A DNA stretch of 64,000 nucleotides. It comes from Bacteroidales bacterium (GTDB lineage: Bacteria; Bacteroidota; Bacteroidia; Bacteroidales; Prolixibacteraceae). Position 1 is the stretch's first letter. The number at the start of each line of letters is the position of its first letter. Shown piece after piece: positions 25,698 to 33,781 of this stretch. The notes under the pieces are model-generated. The model was not told the origin of the DNA, searched no databases, and worked only from the letters and a program-made list of their open reading frames with translations. Both the position numbers and the translations under genes were made by a program. The stretch spans positions 186,001-250,000 of the forward strand of contig JAAYDJ010000035.1 of the NCBI GenBank assembly GCA_012729335.1, read 5' to 3'.

Positions 25698-26525
25698 TCA
25701 GGCATCAAGGGCGTAACGTTCGAAAGCGGTCACCGTAAGGCCTTTATCCTGCTGCTCAAGGTACTGCTTGACAGAAATCTTACCGTCCTTTACGAAAGTC
25801 TGTTCGAGAAGGGCCGATTCCTGGAACCATTTCTGGAGGGCGCCCTGGGCGATCTTATCCAGCATGGCTTCAGGTTTTCCTTCAAGCCGGAATTTCTCCT
25901 TGGCGATTTCAAGTTCCTTTTCGATCACTTCGGAGGCGATGACGTCACGGCTCACCGCAACGGGATTCATGGCCGCCACCTGCATGGCCACATCCTTACC
26001 CACCTGGGCGTCCACGCCTGCTTTACTGAAACCCACGACTGTGGCCAGTTTATTACCGGGATGGATGTAAGGAACCACTGTTTCGGCGCTGATTTTTCCA
26101 TAGAAGGAAAGGTCCAGCTTCTCACCGATGATCCCCACCTGCTCGGTCACCTGGTCACCGATGGAGCGACCGTCAATCTTGATATTCTTCAGTTCGTCGA
26201 GGGTCGCCGGCTGGTTGGCCAGAGCGGCGTCGAGAATCTGGCTGGTAAAAGCGATAAACTTCTCGTTTTTGGCCACAAAGTCGGTCTCACAATTGAGCAC
26301 CACCACGGCACCGAACTTCTTGTCTCCGGTCACCCTGGCCAGAACGCATCCTTCAGTGGCTTCCCGGTCGGCACGCTTGCTGGCGACCAGTTTCCCCCGC
26401 TCACGGATGATCTCGATGGCACGGTCAAAATTACCTTCGGCCTCAATCAGGGCATTCTTGCAATCCATCATACCGGCACCGGTGGCATGACGCAGTTTTA
26501 CCACATCTGCAGTTGTTACTGACAT
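25698..26525 (-). CDS. tsf: Translation elongation factor Ts
   Basis: Nucleotide exchange factor for EF-Tu (275 residues). The N-terminal UBA-like domain begins with the signature VVKLRHATGAGMMDCKNALIEAEG; TDFVAKNEKF is the EF-Tu-contacting motif; the C-terminal module is present and complete. It follows rpsB after 55 bases and shares its transcript. Confidence 0.97.
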   Translation of the reverse strand: MSVTTADVVKLRHATGAGMMDCKNALIEAEGNFDRAIEIIRERGKLVASKRADREATEGCVLARVTGDKKFGAVVVLNCETDFVAKNEKFIAFTSQILDAALANQPATLDELKNIKIDGRSIGDQVTEQVGIIGEKLDLSFYGKISAETVVPYIHPGNKLATVVGFSKAGVDAQVGKDVAMQVAAMNPVAVSRDVIASEVIEKELEIAKEKFRLEGKPEAMLDKIAQGALQKWFQESALLEQTFVKDGKISVKQYLEQQDKGLTVTAFERYALDA

Positions 26526-26580
26526 ATTACTTGCTGTTTAAATGTTTTGAATCCTTTAACAAACAATCGCACGGAGAAGA

Positions 26581-27513
26581 CTATTTCTCTTCTTCCTCCT
26601 CCTCATCAAGATCGGTGTCGAGATCTTCTTCCTCTTCCAGTTCCTCGTCAAGTTCCACTTCAGATTCCTCTTCGAGTTCTTCCATCTCTTCAGGAACATC
26701 GGTGTCGACTTCTTCCTCGATCACTTCCACCTTTTTGACGGTTTTCCGGGTCCGGCGTGCGCGGCGGGGCATTTCCTCCTCATCGCCTTCGATGTCGCCG
26801 TCCACATCATCCTTGTCGCGTTCCACGCGGCGCTCCTGTAACCCTTCGCGGATGGCATCGACCATCACGCCGGTGATCAGCTGAATCGACTGCGACGCAT
26901 CGTCATTGGCGGGAATCACAAAGTCGATCCCGTTGGGATCGGAATTGGTATCCACGATTCCAAAGACGGGAATTCCCAACCGCTGGGCTTCCTTGACGGC
27001 AATCTTCTCCTTCATCACGTCAATCACAAAAAGGGCCGAAGGCAACCGGGTAAGGTCGACAATACTGCCCAGGATCTTCTCCAGCTTGGCACGCTGGCGG
27101 GTGATCTGCAGTTTTTCGCGCTTCGAGAGTTTCTCCCAGCTGCTGTCCTTGGTCATCTTATCGATCGAAACCATTTTCTTGACAGCCTTACGGATGGTGG
27201 GGAAGTTGGTGAGCATTCCGCCCGGCCAGCGCTCCGTCACATAAGGCATCTTTACTGTCGAGACCAACTCCGAGACGATGTCCTTGGCCTGTTTCTTGGT
27301 GGCCACAAACAACACCTTCCGTCCCGACCGGGCAATCTGCTTGATGGCCGCGGCGGCTTCATCGATCTTAACGACGGTTTTCTGGAGGTCAATGATGTGG
27401 ATCCCGTTCTTCTCCATGAAGATGTAAGGCTGCATCCCCGGGTTCCATTTCCTTTTCAGGTGGCCGAAGTGGGCTCCGGCATCGAGTAACTGCTGAAAAT
27501 CTGTTCTTGGCAT
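26581..27513 (-). CDS. rpsB: 30S ribosomal protein S2 with long acidic C-terminal tail
   Basis: S2 (310 residues) with a normal core to about residue 230: DAGAHFGHLKRKWNPGMQPYIF, the GGMLTNFPTIRKAVKK block and IPANDDASQSIQLI. After that comes a tail of about 75 residues, first basic (PRRARRTRKTVKKVE), then almost wholly Glu/Asp to the end. Standard S2 is about 240 residues; the tail has low complexity and is encoded by GAG/GAA-rich sequence. It heads rpsB-tsf; a hairpin lies in the leader. Confidence 0.96.
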   Translation of the reverse strand: MPRTDFQQLLDAGAHFGHLKRKWNPGMQPYIFMEKNGIHIIDLQKTVVKIDEAAAAIKQIARSGRKVLFVATKKQAKDIVSELVSTVKMPYVTERWPGGMLTNFPTIRKAVKKMVSIDKMTKDSSWEKLSKREKLQITRQRAKLEKILGSIVDLTRLPSALFVIDVMKEKIAVKEAQRLGIPVFGIVDTNSDPNGIDFVIPANDDASQSIQLITGVMVDAIREGLQERRVERDKDDVDGDIEGDEEEMPRRARRTRKTVKKVEVIEEEVDTDVPEEMEELEEESEVELDEELEEEEDLDTDLDEEEEEEK

Positions 27514-27555
27514 CTGTTTACTTTTTTTTATCTGAAATCCTGCTTAAAAGCAACG

Positions 27556-27588
27556 CTTGAGTAGTTCCGCCATAACGGAAGTCTCAAG
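27556..27588 (-). promoter_or_regulatory. Stem-loop in the rpsB leader
   Basis: A two-part stem: CTTGAG with CTCAAG outside (27556-27561 and 27583-27588), TTCCG with CGGAA inside (27565-27569 and 27576-27580), with a 6-base loop. It lies 43 bases before the rpsB start and has no T run, so it is a leader structure rather than a terminator; S2 autoregulation is a possible role. Confidence 0.5.
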
Positions 27589-27627
27589 GGTTTTAGATCC
27601 CATTGGGTTATTAAATAAGAATAAAAA

Positions 27628-28014
27628 TTAACGTTTCGAGAACTGGAATCTCTTCCTGGCCTTGGGCTGGCCGGGTTTCTTGCGTTCCACTTCGCGGGGG
27701 TCCCTGGTCATGAAACCCGCCTGTTTGAGTTTGGGGCGGTTTTCAGCATCGAGCTTGACCAGTGCGCGGGAAATGCCCAGACGCAGGGCTTCGGCCTGCC
27801 CCGAGAAACCACCACCGTCAAGGTTTACCTTCACATCGAAATTCTCCCTCACTCCCAGGAGATTCAACGGCTGAAGTACAACATATTGCAGAATCTCGGT
27901 CGTGAAATACTCTTTCAGATCACGATCGTTGATGGTGATGGTTCCTTTTCCCGGCATCAGGTAAACACGGGCGACTGCCGACTTACGGCGTCCAATGGTA
28001 TTAATGACTTCCAT
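27628..28014 (-). CDS. rpsI: 30S ribosomal protein S9
   Basis: S9 (128 residues) with the N-terminal [35 protein letters not shown] and the basic C-terminal tail ending KRFQFSKR that reaches the P-site tRNA. It follows rplM after only 5 bases, the usual rplM-rpsI pair. Confidence 0.98.
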   Translation of the reverse strand: MEVINTIGRRKSAVARVYLMPGKGTITINDRDLKEYFTTEILQYVVLQPLNLLGVRENFDVKVNLDGGGFSGQAEALRLGISRALVKLDAENRPKLKQAGFMTRDPREVERKKPGQPKARKRFQFSKR

Positions 28015-28019
28015 GATGC

Positions 28020-28475
28020 TTATTTAATGGTATTTAAATCAATTAATCGGGGCTGCTGGGCCTGGTACTTATGCTCGGGTCCGACCACCACCTTCAGGTT
28101 CTTGTAAATGCTCCTTCCCAGCCGGTTCTTGGGCAACATCCCTTTCACGGCATGCTCGACAAGCCTCTCGGGAAACTTCACCAGGATCTCGGCCGGAGTC
28201 CTTCTGTATTGCCCTCCGGGATATCCCGAATGACGCACATACTCCTTGTCGGTCATTTTCGACCCCGTAAGGACCACCTTCTCCGCATTGATGACGATCA
28301 CATTATCCCCACAATCAACATGAGGCGTGTAATTCGTCTTGTGCTTGCCACGCAGAATCCGCGCAGCGGTACTGGCCAACCTGCCCAGCACCTGTCCGGT
28401 AGCGTCTATCACTACCCACTCTTTCTCCACTGTTGCTTTATTGGCCGAAACAGTCTTGTAACTCAGTGTATCCAC
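28020..28475 (-). CDS. rplM: 50S ribosomal protein L13
   Basis: L13 (151 residues) beginning with a GTG start at 28475. Motifs: [50 protein letters not shown] and [30 protein letters not shown]. It is the first gene of the rplM-rpsI-rpsB-tsf block and is preceded by a 139-base leader and a clear promoter. Confidence 0.98.
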   Translation of the reverse strand: MDTLSYKTVSANKATVEKEWVVIDATGQVLGRLASTAARILRGKHKTNYTPHVDCGDNVIVINAEKVVLTGSKMTDKEYVRHSGYPGGQYRRTPAEILVKFPERLVEHAVKGMLPKNRLGRSIYKNLKVVVGPEHKYQAQQPRLIDLNTIK

Positions 28476-28614
28476 TTGAAAATTTTTAGTTTAAACCATT
28501 TAACAATGATACCGCCTTGCCCCGCAGAAACCGCTGTCACCTATGGCATCCGGACAGACATGTGTACTGCTAAGGAAATCAGTATCTTATACAAACCCAA
28601 GTAAGATAATAATC
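28476..28614 (-). promoter_or_regulatory. Candidate structured 5' leader of rplM
   Basis: About 139 bases lie between the predicted transcription start and the rplM GTG. In the RNA direction I see TATCTTA/TAAGATA (7 bp), CTGTC/GACAG, and GATAC in the first hairpin able to pair instead with GTATC near the 3' end, so two exclusive folds are possible. Ribosomal-protein leaders upstream of L13 genes are known in Bacteroidia and Firmicutes; a match to those families was not tested. Confidence 0.5.
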
Positions 28615-28620
28615 GGACTG

Positions 28621-28651
28621 CAAAAGTATTTTCTTTTTTCACAATTGCAAA
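28621..28651 (-). promoter_or_regulatory. Promoter of the rplM operon
   Basis: On the minus strand TTTG (28651-28648), 19 bases, then TACTTTTG (28628-28621): an exact fit to the Bacteroidota TTTG-N19-21-TAnnTTTG promoter. It lies in the divergent gap with ftsX. Confidence 0.8.
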
Positions 28652-28821
28652 ACAATCCATCCTAAAAAAATGATTTTCCGGAAGTAAGCCCTTTTTTGTC
28701 ACCCCCGAAACCGTCGCGGCCAAAGCCTCACTTCTGGTCGGGGAAGCGACTCCCGGGACCAGCGCGCCATTACGGTAAAAATGTGTACTTTTACCACCAG
28801 CACGCACCAACAAACGGAGCT

Positions 28822-29700
28822 ATGGGAAAAAGCAAGCCTAAAAAACTGAAGGAAAGGATATTCACCTCATGGTTGACCTCCATGGTCAGCATCACGCTGG
28901 TGCTTTTCCTGCTGGGACTGCTGGTGATGATTCTCTTCAATGCCGGCCGCCTTTCCGACTATGTACGGGAGAAGATCGGGTTTACCCTGGTTTTGAGGGA
29001 GGACCTTCCCGGCCAGGAAATCGACAAGTTGCAGAAGGCCCTGACCGCAGAACCCTGGGTGAAATCGCTCCGTTACATCGACAAGGAGAGTGCCGCCAAA
29101 GAACTGGAAACCGAACTGGGAGAGGATTTCACGGGGTTTCTGGGATTCAATCCTCTCTTTTCTTCACTGGAAGTCAAACTTTTTGCCCCTTATACCCACA
29201 GCGACAGCCTGGCGCTGATCGAAAAAGACCTGATCCAGCTCCCCCAGGTCAGGGAAGTCTTTTACCAGCGCAGCCTGGTATCGGTAATCAACGAAAATGT
29301 AAGGCGCATCAGCATTTTTCTCCTTATTTTCAGCGGATTGATGCTTTTTGTTTTCAGTGTGCTGATCAACAACACGATCAGGATCTCGGTCTATTCGCAA
29401 CGGTTTATCATCAACAACATGATGCTGGTGGGGGCTACCCGGCGCTTTGTCAGGCGCCCGTTCGTAAATAAAAGCATTATGTACGGCATCTACGGGGCCC
29501 TGCTCTCTTCTCTTTTGCTGGCCGCCCTGATGTTCACCTACAAGCGGGAACTTTCGGGCATGATCGACTTTAACGACTTCCTGCTCATGGGGCTGGTCTT
29601 CCTGATCGTCCTGGCCATGGGCATCCTCCTCTCCTGGATCTCCACCCACATCGCCGTCAACCGCTTCCTGAAAATGAAGTTCGACGAAATGTTCTTTTAG
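28822..29700 (+). CDS. ftsX: Cell division protein FtsX
   Basis: FtsX (292 residues), the membrane partner of the ATPase FtsE, which in E. coli transmits to periplasmic amidase activators. One helix near residues 17-40, an extracytoplasmic domain of about 110 residues (with the family stretch FTLVLREDLPGQEIDKL) and three C-terminal helices. I chose the ATG at 28822 (MGKSKPKKLKERIF); the longer reading begins inside the promoter region. No ftsE is adjacent, which is usual in Bacteroidota. It starts a run ending in queA. Confidence 0.92.
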   Translation: MGKSKPKKLKERIFTSWLTSMVSITLVLFLLGLLVMILFNAGRLSDYVREKIGFTLVLREDLPGQEIDKLQKALTAEPWVKSLRYIDKESAAKELETELGEDFTGFLGFNPLFSSLEVKLFAPYTHSDSLALIEKDLIQLPQVREVFYQRSLVSVINENVRRISIFLLIFSGLMLFVFSVLINNTIRISVYSQRFIINNMMLVGATRRFVRRPFVNKSIMYGIYGALLSSLLLAALMFTYKRELSGMIDFNDFLLMGLVFLIVLAMGILLSWISTHIAVNRFLKMKFDEMFF

Positions 29701-29712
29701 CGCAAAAAAGCC

Positions 29713-29720
29713 TATCTTTG
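29713..29720 (+). promoter_or_regulatory. TAnnTTTG promoter box before the DUF3098 gene
   Basis: TATCTTTG directly after the ftsX stop codon, 22 bases before the DUF3098 ATG. The -33 element is weak. Confidence 0.5.
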
Positions 29721-29741
29721 GCCCTTTAAAGATGAGCGTCT

Positions 29742-30005
29742 ATGGCAAAGAAGGAAATGGCTAAAAATGACAATGAGCCGAAAGAACATGCTGATTTCCC
29801 GTTGGGAAGGGAGAATTACAAGCTTTTAGCCATTGGGTTCGTGATCATCATCATTGGATTTATTCTGATGGCAGGAGGAGGCAGTGAAGATCCCAATCAA
29901 TTCAATCCTGAGATTTTCAGTTTCCGCAGGATTACCCTTGCCCCGCTGGTTCTTCTTTTCGGCTTTGTTTTCGAGATCTGGGCGATCATGAAGAAAACCC
30001 GGTAA
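29742..30005 (+). CDS. DUF3098 family small membrane protein
   Basis: An 87-residue protein with a charged N-terminus (residues 1-27) and two predicted transmembrane helices (IGFVIIIIGFILMAGG and APLVLLFGFVFEIWAIM), joined by a short loop with DPNQFNPEIFSFRRIT. That loop is characteristic of the DUF3098 family, found almost only in Bacteroidota between ftsX and uppP. No function is known; the setting suggests a tie to cell envelope or division. Confidence 0.85.
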   Translation: MAKKEMAKNDNEPKEHADFPLGRENYKLLAIGFVIIIIGFILMAGGGSEDPNQFNPEIFSFRRITLAPLVLLFGFVFEIWAIMKKTR

Positions 30006-30029
30006 CATCAGCCATTCCCCACCCCAACC

Positions 30030-30815
30030 ATGACTGTTACAGAAGCCCTTATCCTCGGCACCCTGCAGGGGCTGACCGAGTTTTTACCCGTAAGTTCCAG
30101 CGGCCACCTTGAGCTGGGAAATCATCTTCTGCACACGCCACCCGGTGAAAACCTTCCTTTTGCCCTCACCGTACATGCCGCCACCGTGTTAAGCACTATC
30201 GTGGTTTTCAGGAAAGACCTTGCCACCCTGATTACCGGAGGGCTGAAATTCAACGGAAATCCCGAAAGCCGCTACCTGGGGAAATTACTCCTGTCGGCGG
30301 TTCCGGTGGGGATCATAGGCCTCTTTTTCAGGGACAGGGTGGAATCCCTGTTTACGGGCAGCATGATCGTGGTAGGGTGCTGCCTGCTGGTCACTGCGGC
30401 GCTGCTGGCTTTTGCCCACTTCAGGAAGAAAGGGCACGGCATGGAAATCTCGTGGCTTCACAGCCTGGTGATCGGTGTCGCCCAGGCCATGGCCGTCCTG
30501 CCCGGCATATCGCGCAGTGGAGCCACCATTGCCACCGGACTGATTCTGGGCAACGACCGCCAGGAGGTAGCCCGGTTTTCATTTCTCATGGTCCTTCTCC
30601 CCATCCTGGGCGCCAACCTCCTCGACCTCCTCCGCCAGGAGGCCCTTTCCGGCCAGAACATCACCGCCTGGCCCCTCATCGCAGGCTTCCTCACCGCCTT
30701 CACCGTGGGCGTCCTGGCCTGCAGCTGGATGATCCGCATCGTCAACCGCGGAAAACTGATTTATTTCGCACTCTATTGTCTTCTGATAGGGGTAATTGCT
30801 ATCTTTGCAGCCTGA
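30030..30815 (+). CDS. uppP: Undecaprenyl-diphosphatase (UppP/BacA)
   Basis: Integral membrane phosphatase (261 residues) that recycles undecaprenyl pyrophosphate for cell-wall synthesis and can give bacitracin tolerance. The two catalytic motifs are present: LQGLTEFLPVSSSGHL (residues about 13-28) and PGISRSGATIATG. About eight hydrophobic segments are visible. Confidence 0.96.
   Translation: MTVTEALILGTLQGLTEFLPVSSSGHLELGNHLLHTPPGENLPFALTVHAATVLSTIVVFRKDLATLITGGLKFNGNPESRYLGKLLLSAVPVGIIGLFFRDRVESLFTGSMIVVGCCLLVTAALLAFAHFRKKGHGMEISWLHSLVIGVAQAMAVLPGISRSGATIATGLILGNDRQEVARFSFLMVLLPILGANLLDLLRQEALSGQNITAWPLIAGFLTAFTVGVLACSWMIRIVNRGKLIYFALYCLLIGVIAIFAA
30776..30807 (+). promoter_or_regulatory. 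Promoter of truB-queA inside the uppP end
   Basis: TTG at 30776-30778, 21 bases, then TATCTTTG at 30800-30807, fitting the Bacteroidota layout. It overlaps the last uppP codons and lies 51 bases before the truB ATG. Confidence 0.65.
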
Positions 30816-30857
30816 AAATCAAGGTTCGGATCTGAGATTGTGATTAATCCCTGTTTG

Positions 30858-31586
30858 ATGGAGGCTACTGGCGGCACGCGCGATTTCCTGGAAGGAGAAA
30901 TCCTTTTATTTGACAAGCCTTATGGATGGACCTCCTTCGATCTGGTGGGCAAAGTCCGGAATTTTCTTTCGCGTCAACTTAAAGTCAAAAGGATCAAGGT
31001 AGGGCACGCCGGTACCCTGGATCCCTTGGCTACCGGACTGATGGTATTGTGCACAGGAAAGGCCACCAGGCAGGTGGATCAGCTTCAGGCCCAGGAGAAA
31101 GAGTATGTGGCCACCCTGAAACTGGGAGCCACCACCCCCTCCTTCGACCTGGAAACCAGCGAAGAAAGCCAATACCCTACCGCCCACATAACACGGGAAA
31201 AGGTCGAGGAATGCCTTCTCCGCTTCACGGGACTCATCACCCAGGTGCCCCCCGTTTTTTCGGCTGTCAAAATTGACGGCAAAAGGGCTTACAAACATGC
31301 CCGCGCAGGCCACGACCCCGGACTTAAAGCCAAAACCGTGGAAATCATGGAAATCGAACTTCTCGATTATGCCATGCCCCTGGTTACCCTCCGCATCCGT
31401 TGCAGTAAGGGGACTTACATCAGGGCCCTGGCCCGCGACATCGGCGAAGATTTGCAGTCGGGAGCGTATTTAACAGCCCTCAGACGTACCCGAAGCGGAG
31501 ATTTTTACGTACATAATGCATTTACCTTTGAAAAATTCAGGGAGTCCTTTCCCGCCCTGACCGGAAAAACAAGTTATAATCAGTAA
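30858..31586 (+). CDS. truB: tRNA pseudouridine-55 synthase
   Basis: TruB (242 residues) makes pseudouridine 55 in the T loop of tRNAs. The catalytic aspartate lies in VGHAGTLDPLATGLMVLC; LLFDKPYGWTSFD at the N-terminus, PPVFSAVKIDGKRAYKHAR, and RIRCSKGTYIRALARDIG complete the family pattern. An in-frame GTG at 30840 is possible, but the ATG at 30858 fits the preceding promoter better. It is followed after 12 bases by queA. Confidence 0.96.
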   Translation: MEATGGTRDFLEGEILLFDKPYGWTSFDLVGKVRNFLSRQLKVKRIKVGHAGTLDPLATGLMVLCTGKATRQVDQLQAQEKEYVATLKLGATTPSFDLETSEESQYPTAHITREKVEECLLRFTGLITQVPPVFSAVKIDGKRAYKHARAGHDPGLKAKTVEIMEIELLDYAMPLVTLRIRCSKGTYIRALARDIGEDLQSGAYLTALRRTRSGDFYVHNAFTFEKFRESFPALTGKTSYNQ

Positions 31587-31598
31587 TTAGGAGTGGAT

Positions 31599-32657
31599 AT
31601 GGCAGAGATGAAATTATCGAAGTTCAAGTACAGGCTTCCCGAGGAACAGATTGCACTTCACCCTTCGGAAAACCGGGATGAGTCCAAACTGATGGTCCTT
31701 GACAGGAAAACAGGTTCTGTGGAACACCTTCTTTTCAAAGACGTGCTCAATTATTTCGATGACCAGGATGTACTGGTTTTCAACGATACCAAGGTTTTCC
31801 CTGCCCGCCTGTATGGAAACAAGGAGAAGACGGGGGCTGAGATAGAGGTGTTCCTGCTCAGGGAACTCAACCGGGAGCAACGCCTTTGGGACGTTTTGGT
31901 AGATCCGGCCCGCAAAATCAGGATCGGGAACAAACTCTACTTCGGGGAAAACGACCTGCTGGTCGCAGAGGTGATCGACAATACCACCTCCCGGGGCAGA
32001 ACCCTGCGCTTTCTCTTCGATGGCAATTACGATGAATTCAAGAAAACCCTTTACAGCCTTGGGGAAACCCCCCTGCCCCGGTTCATTAACCGCCCGGTCA
32101 CCCCGGAAGACAAAGAGCGCTATCAGACCATTTTCGCCCGCAACGAGGGTGCCGTAGCCGCCCCGACAGCCGGGCTCCATTTCAGCCGGGAGTTGATGAA
32201 ACGACTGGAAATCAAGGGTGTCCAATTCTCTTATATCACCCTTCATGCTGGTCTGGGAAACTTCCGGAGTGTCGACGTGGAGGATCTCACCAAGCATAAA
32301 ATGGATTCCGAACAGATCTGGATCTACGAAGAAGCCTGCAAGGTCATCAATGAGGCCAAGCTGAACCACCATAATGTCTGTGCTGTGGGAACCACCGTAA
32401 TGAGAACCATCGAAAGCTCGGTCTCCACCGACGGAATGTTAAAGCCTTTCGAAGGGTGGACCAACAAGTTCATCTTTCCTCCCTATGAGTTCAGCGTCGC
32501 CAACCGCATGATCACCAACTTCCATTTGCCTCTTTCCACCCTGCTGATGATGGTGGCCGCCTTCGCGGGCTATGACCAGCTCATGGAAGCCTATCATGTC
32601 GCCATCAAAAACGGCTACCGGTTCGGGACTTACGGTGATGCCATGCTGATTATCTGA
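31599..32657 (+). CDS. queA: S-adenosylmethionine:tRNA ribosyltransferase-isomerase
   Basis: QueA (352 residues) adds the epoxycyclopentane ring in queuosine synthesis. Motifs: [68 protein letters not shown] and the C-terminal [20 protein letters not shown] chose the ATG at 31599, preceded at a good distance by AGGAG; a GTG at 31593 and an ATG at 31608 are alternatives. It lies in the truB transcript. Confidence 0.96.
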   Translation: MAEMKLSKFKYRLPEEQIALHPSENRDESKLMVLDRKTGSVEHLLFKDVLNYFDDQDVLVFNDTKVFPARLYGNKEKTGAEIEVFLLRELNREQRLWDVLVDPARKIRIGNKLYFGENDLLVAEVIDNTTSRGRTLRFLFDGNYDEFKKTLYSLGETPLPRFINRPVTPEDKERYQTIFARNEGAVAAPTAGLHFSRELMKRLEIKGVQFSYITLHAGLGNFRSVDVEDLTKHKMDSEQIWIYEEACKVINEAKLNHHNVCAVGTTVMRTIESSVSTDGMLKPFEGWTNKFIFPPYEFSVANRMITNFHLPLSTLLMMVAAFAGYDQLMEAYHVAIKNGYRFGTYGDAMLII

Positions 32658-32670
32658 CAATTATTCCGGA

Positions 32671-33576
32671 ATGAACAGGGAAAATACTCCGCCGGACGTG
32701 GAATGCCCGGTATGCGGAGCCACAGGCTACCGGGAACTGTTCCGGTGTACCGACCATTTCCTCACGGGTGAGACCTTCCCCCTTTTGAGCTGCAGTACTT
32801 GCGGATTCCTAATGACAGGCTCTCCTCCCCCTGAAGAAACCATCGGAAAGTATTATCAGTCGGAAGACTACATCTCACACAGCCAAACTCCGCGGGGGGT
32901 GGTCGACCGGATATACCACCTGGTCCGCCGTGTCATGGCAGGTCGTAAAGCCGCCCTGGTGGCCCGGAGCGCCGGCATCACGGAAGGCGCTCTTTTGGAT
33001 ATCGGGGCGGGAACCGGCTTCTTCCTCGACACCATGCGCCGCAGAGGCTGGCAGGTGACCGGTACGGAACCCGGGGAGAGCGCCCGCCAGGTGGCCCTGG
33101 AGCAACACGGCATTACCCTTCTTCCCGCGGAAGGGCTTTTTTCCATTCCGCAACGAGCTTTCGATGTGATCACCCTGTGGCACGTCCTGGAACACCTTCA
33201 CGATCCCGGCAGGTATTGGCAGGAGTTCAGGCGCCTGCTCCGCCCCGGAGGTACCCTGGTCATCGCCCTCCCCAACCCTGCCTCCCACGATGCCGCCCAT
33301 TACGGCGCATTCTGGGCCGCCTGGGATGTCCCCCGCCACCTGTGGCACTTCTCCCCCGCAAACCTCGGGAAAATGGCCGAACAATACGGCTTCCGCCTGA
33401 CACAAAGCTACAGGATGCCCTTCGACAGCTTTTATGTCTCCATCCTGAGCGAAAAATATAAAAAAGCCTCCCTTCCCCTCCTCCGGGGGCTCTGGTTTGG
33501 CTTCCGCTCCTGGGCCGACGCGCTGGCCAGAAAACAAAAGTGCAGCTCCCTGATCTATGTGCTGAAATTTGAATAA
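32671..33576 (+). CDS. Class I SAM-dependent methyltransferase with N-terminal zinc ribbon
   Basis: Methyltransferase (301 residues). The N-terminus has two CxxC pairs (CPVCG at 11-15 and CSTCG further on) forming a likely zinc ribbon; the SAM site is LLDIGAGTGFFLD, followed by TGTEP and DVITLWHVLEHLHDP, with the PNPASHDAAHYGAFWAAWDVPRHLWHFSP block of the Methyltransf_23 type. Such proteins methylate lipids, quinones or sugars in surface polymer synthesis; the substrate here is not known. It starts 13 bases after queA. Confidence 0.85.
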   Translation: MNRENTPPDVECPVCGATGYRELFRCTDHFLTGETFPLLSCSTCGFLMTGSPPPEETIGKYYQSEDYISHSQTPRGVVDRIYHLVRRVMAGRKAALVARSAGITEGALLDIGAGTGFFLDTMRRRGWQVTGTEPGESARQVALEQHGITLLPAEGLFSIPQRAFDVITLWHVLEHLHDPGRYWQEFRRLLRPGGTLVIALPNPASHDAAHYGAFWAAWDVPRHLWHFSPANLGKMAEQYGFRLTQSYRMPFDSFYVSILSEKYKKASLPLLRGLWFGFRSWADALARKQKCSSLIYVLKFE

Positions 33577-33734
33577 GCAGGATCCCGCTGCCCAAAGGGT
33601 CTTCCTCCTCAAAGGTTCTCCCTGAAATTAATCCTTCCCCTCAAGGCAGATCCCCGGCAGACCACTGCAGATCCAACGCAGGTTCACGGTAAATCCACTA
33701 CAGATCCAAAAAGCAGCCGTTCCTTTAACCATAT

Positions 33735-33765
33735 AAAAAAACCCGGCTGATGGCCGGGTTTTTTT
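33735..33765. terminator. Bidirectional terminator between the methyltransferase gene and secDF
   Basis: ACCCGGC with GCCGGGT (33741-33747 and 33753-33759), loop of 5 bases, with A residues before and T residues after, so it works on both strands for the converging genes. Confidence 0.88.
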
Positions 33766-33781
33766 ATGGAGTGGTTCGCTC

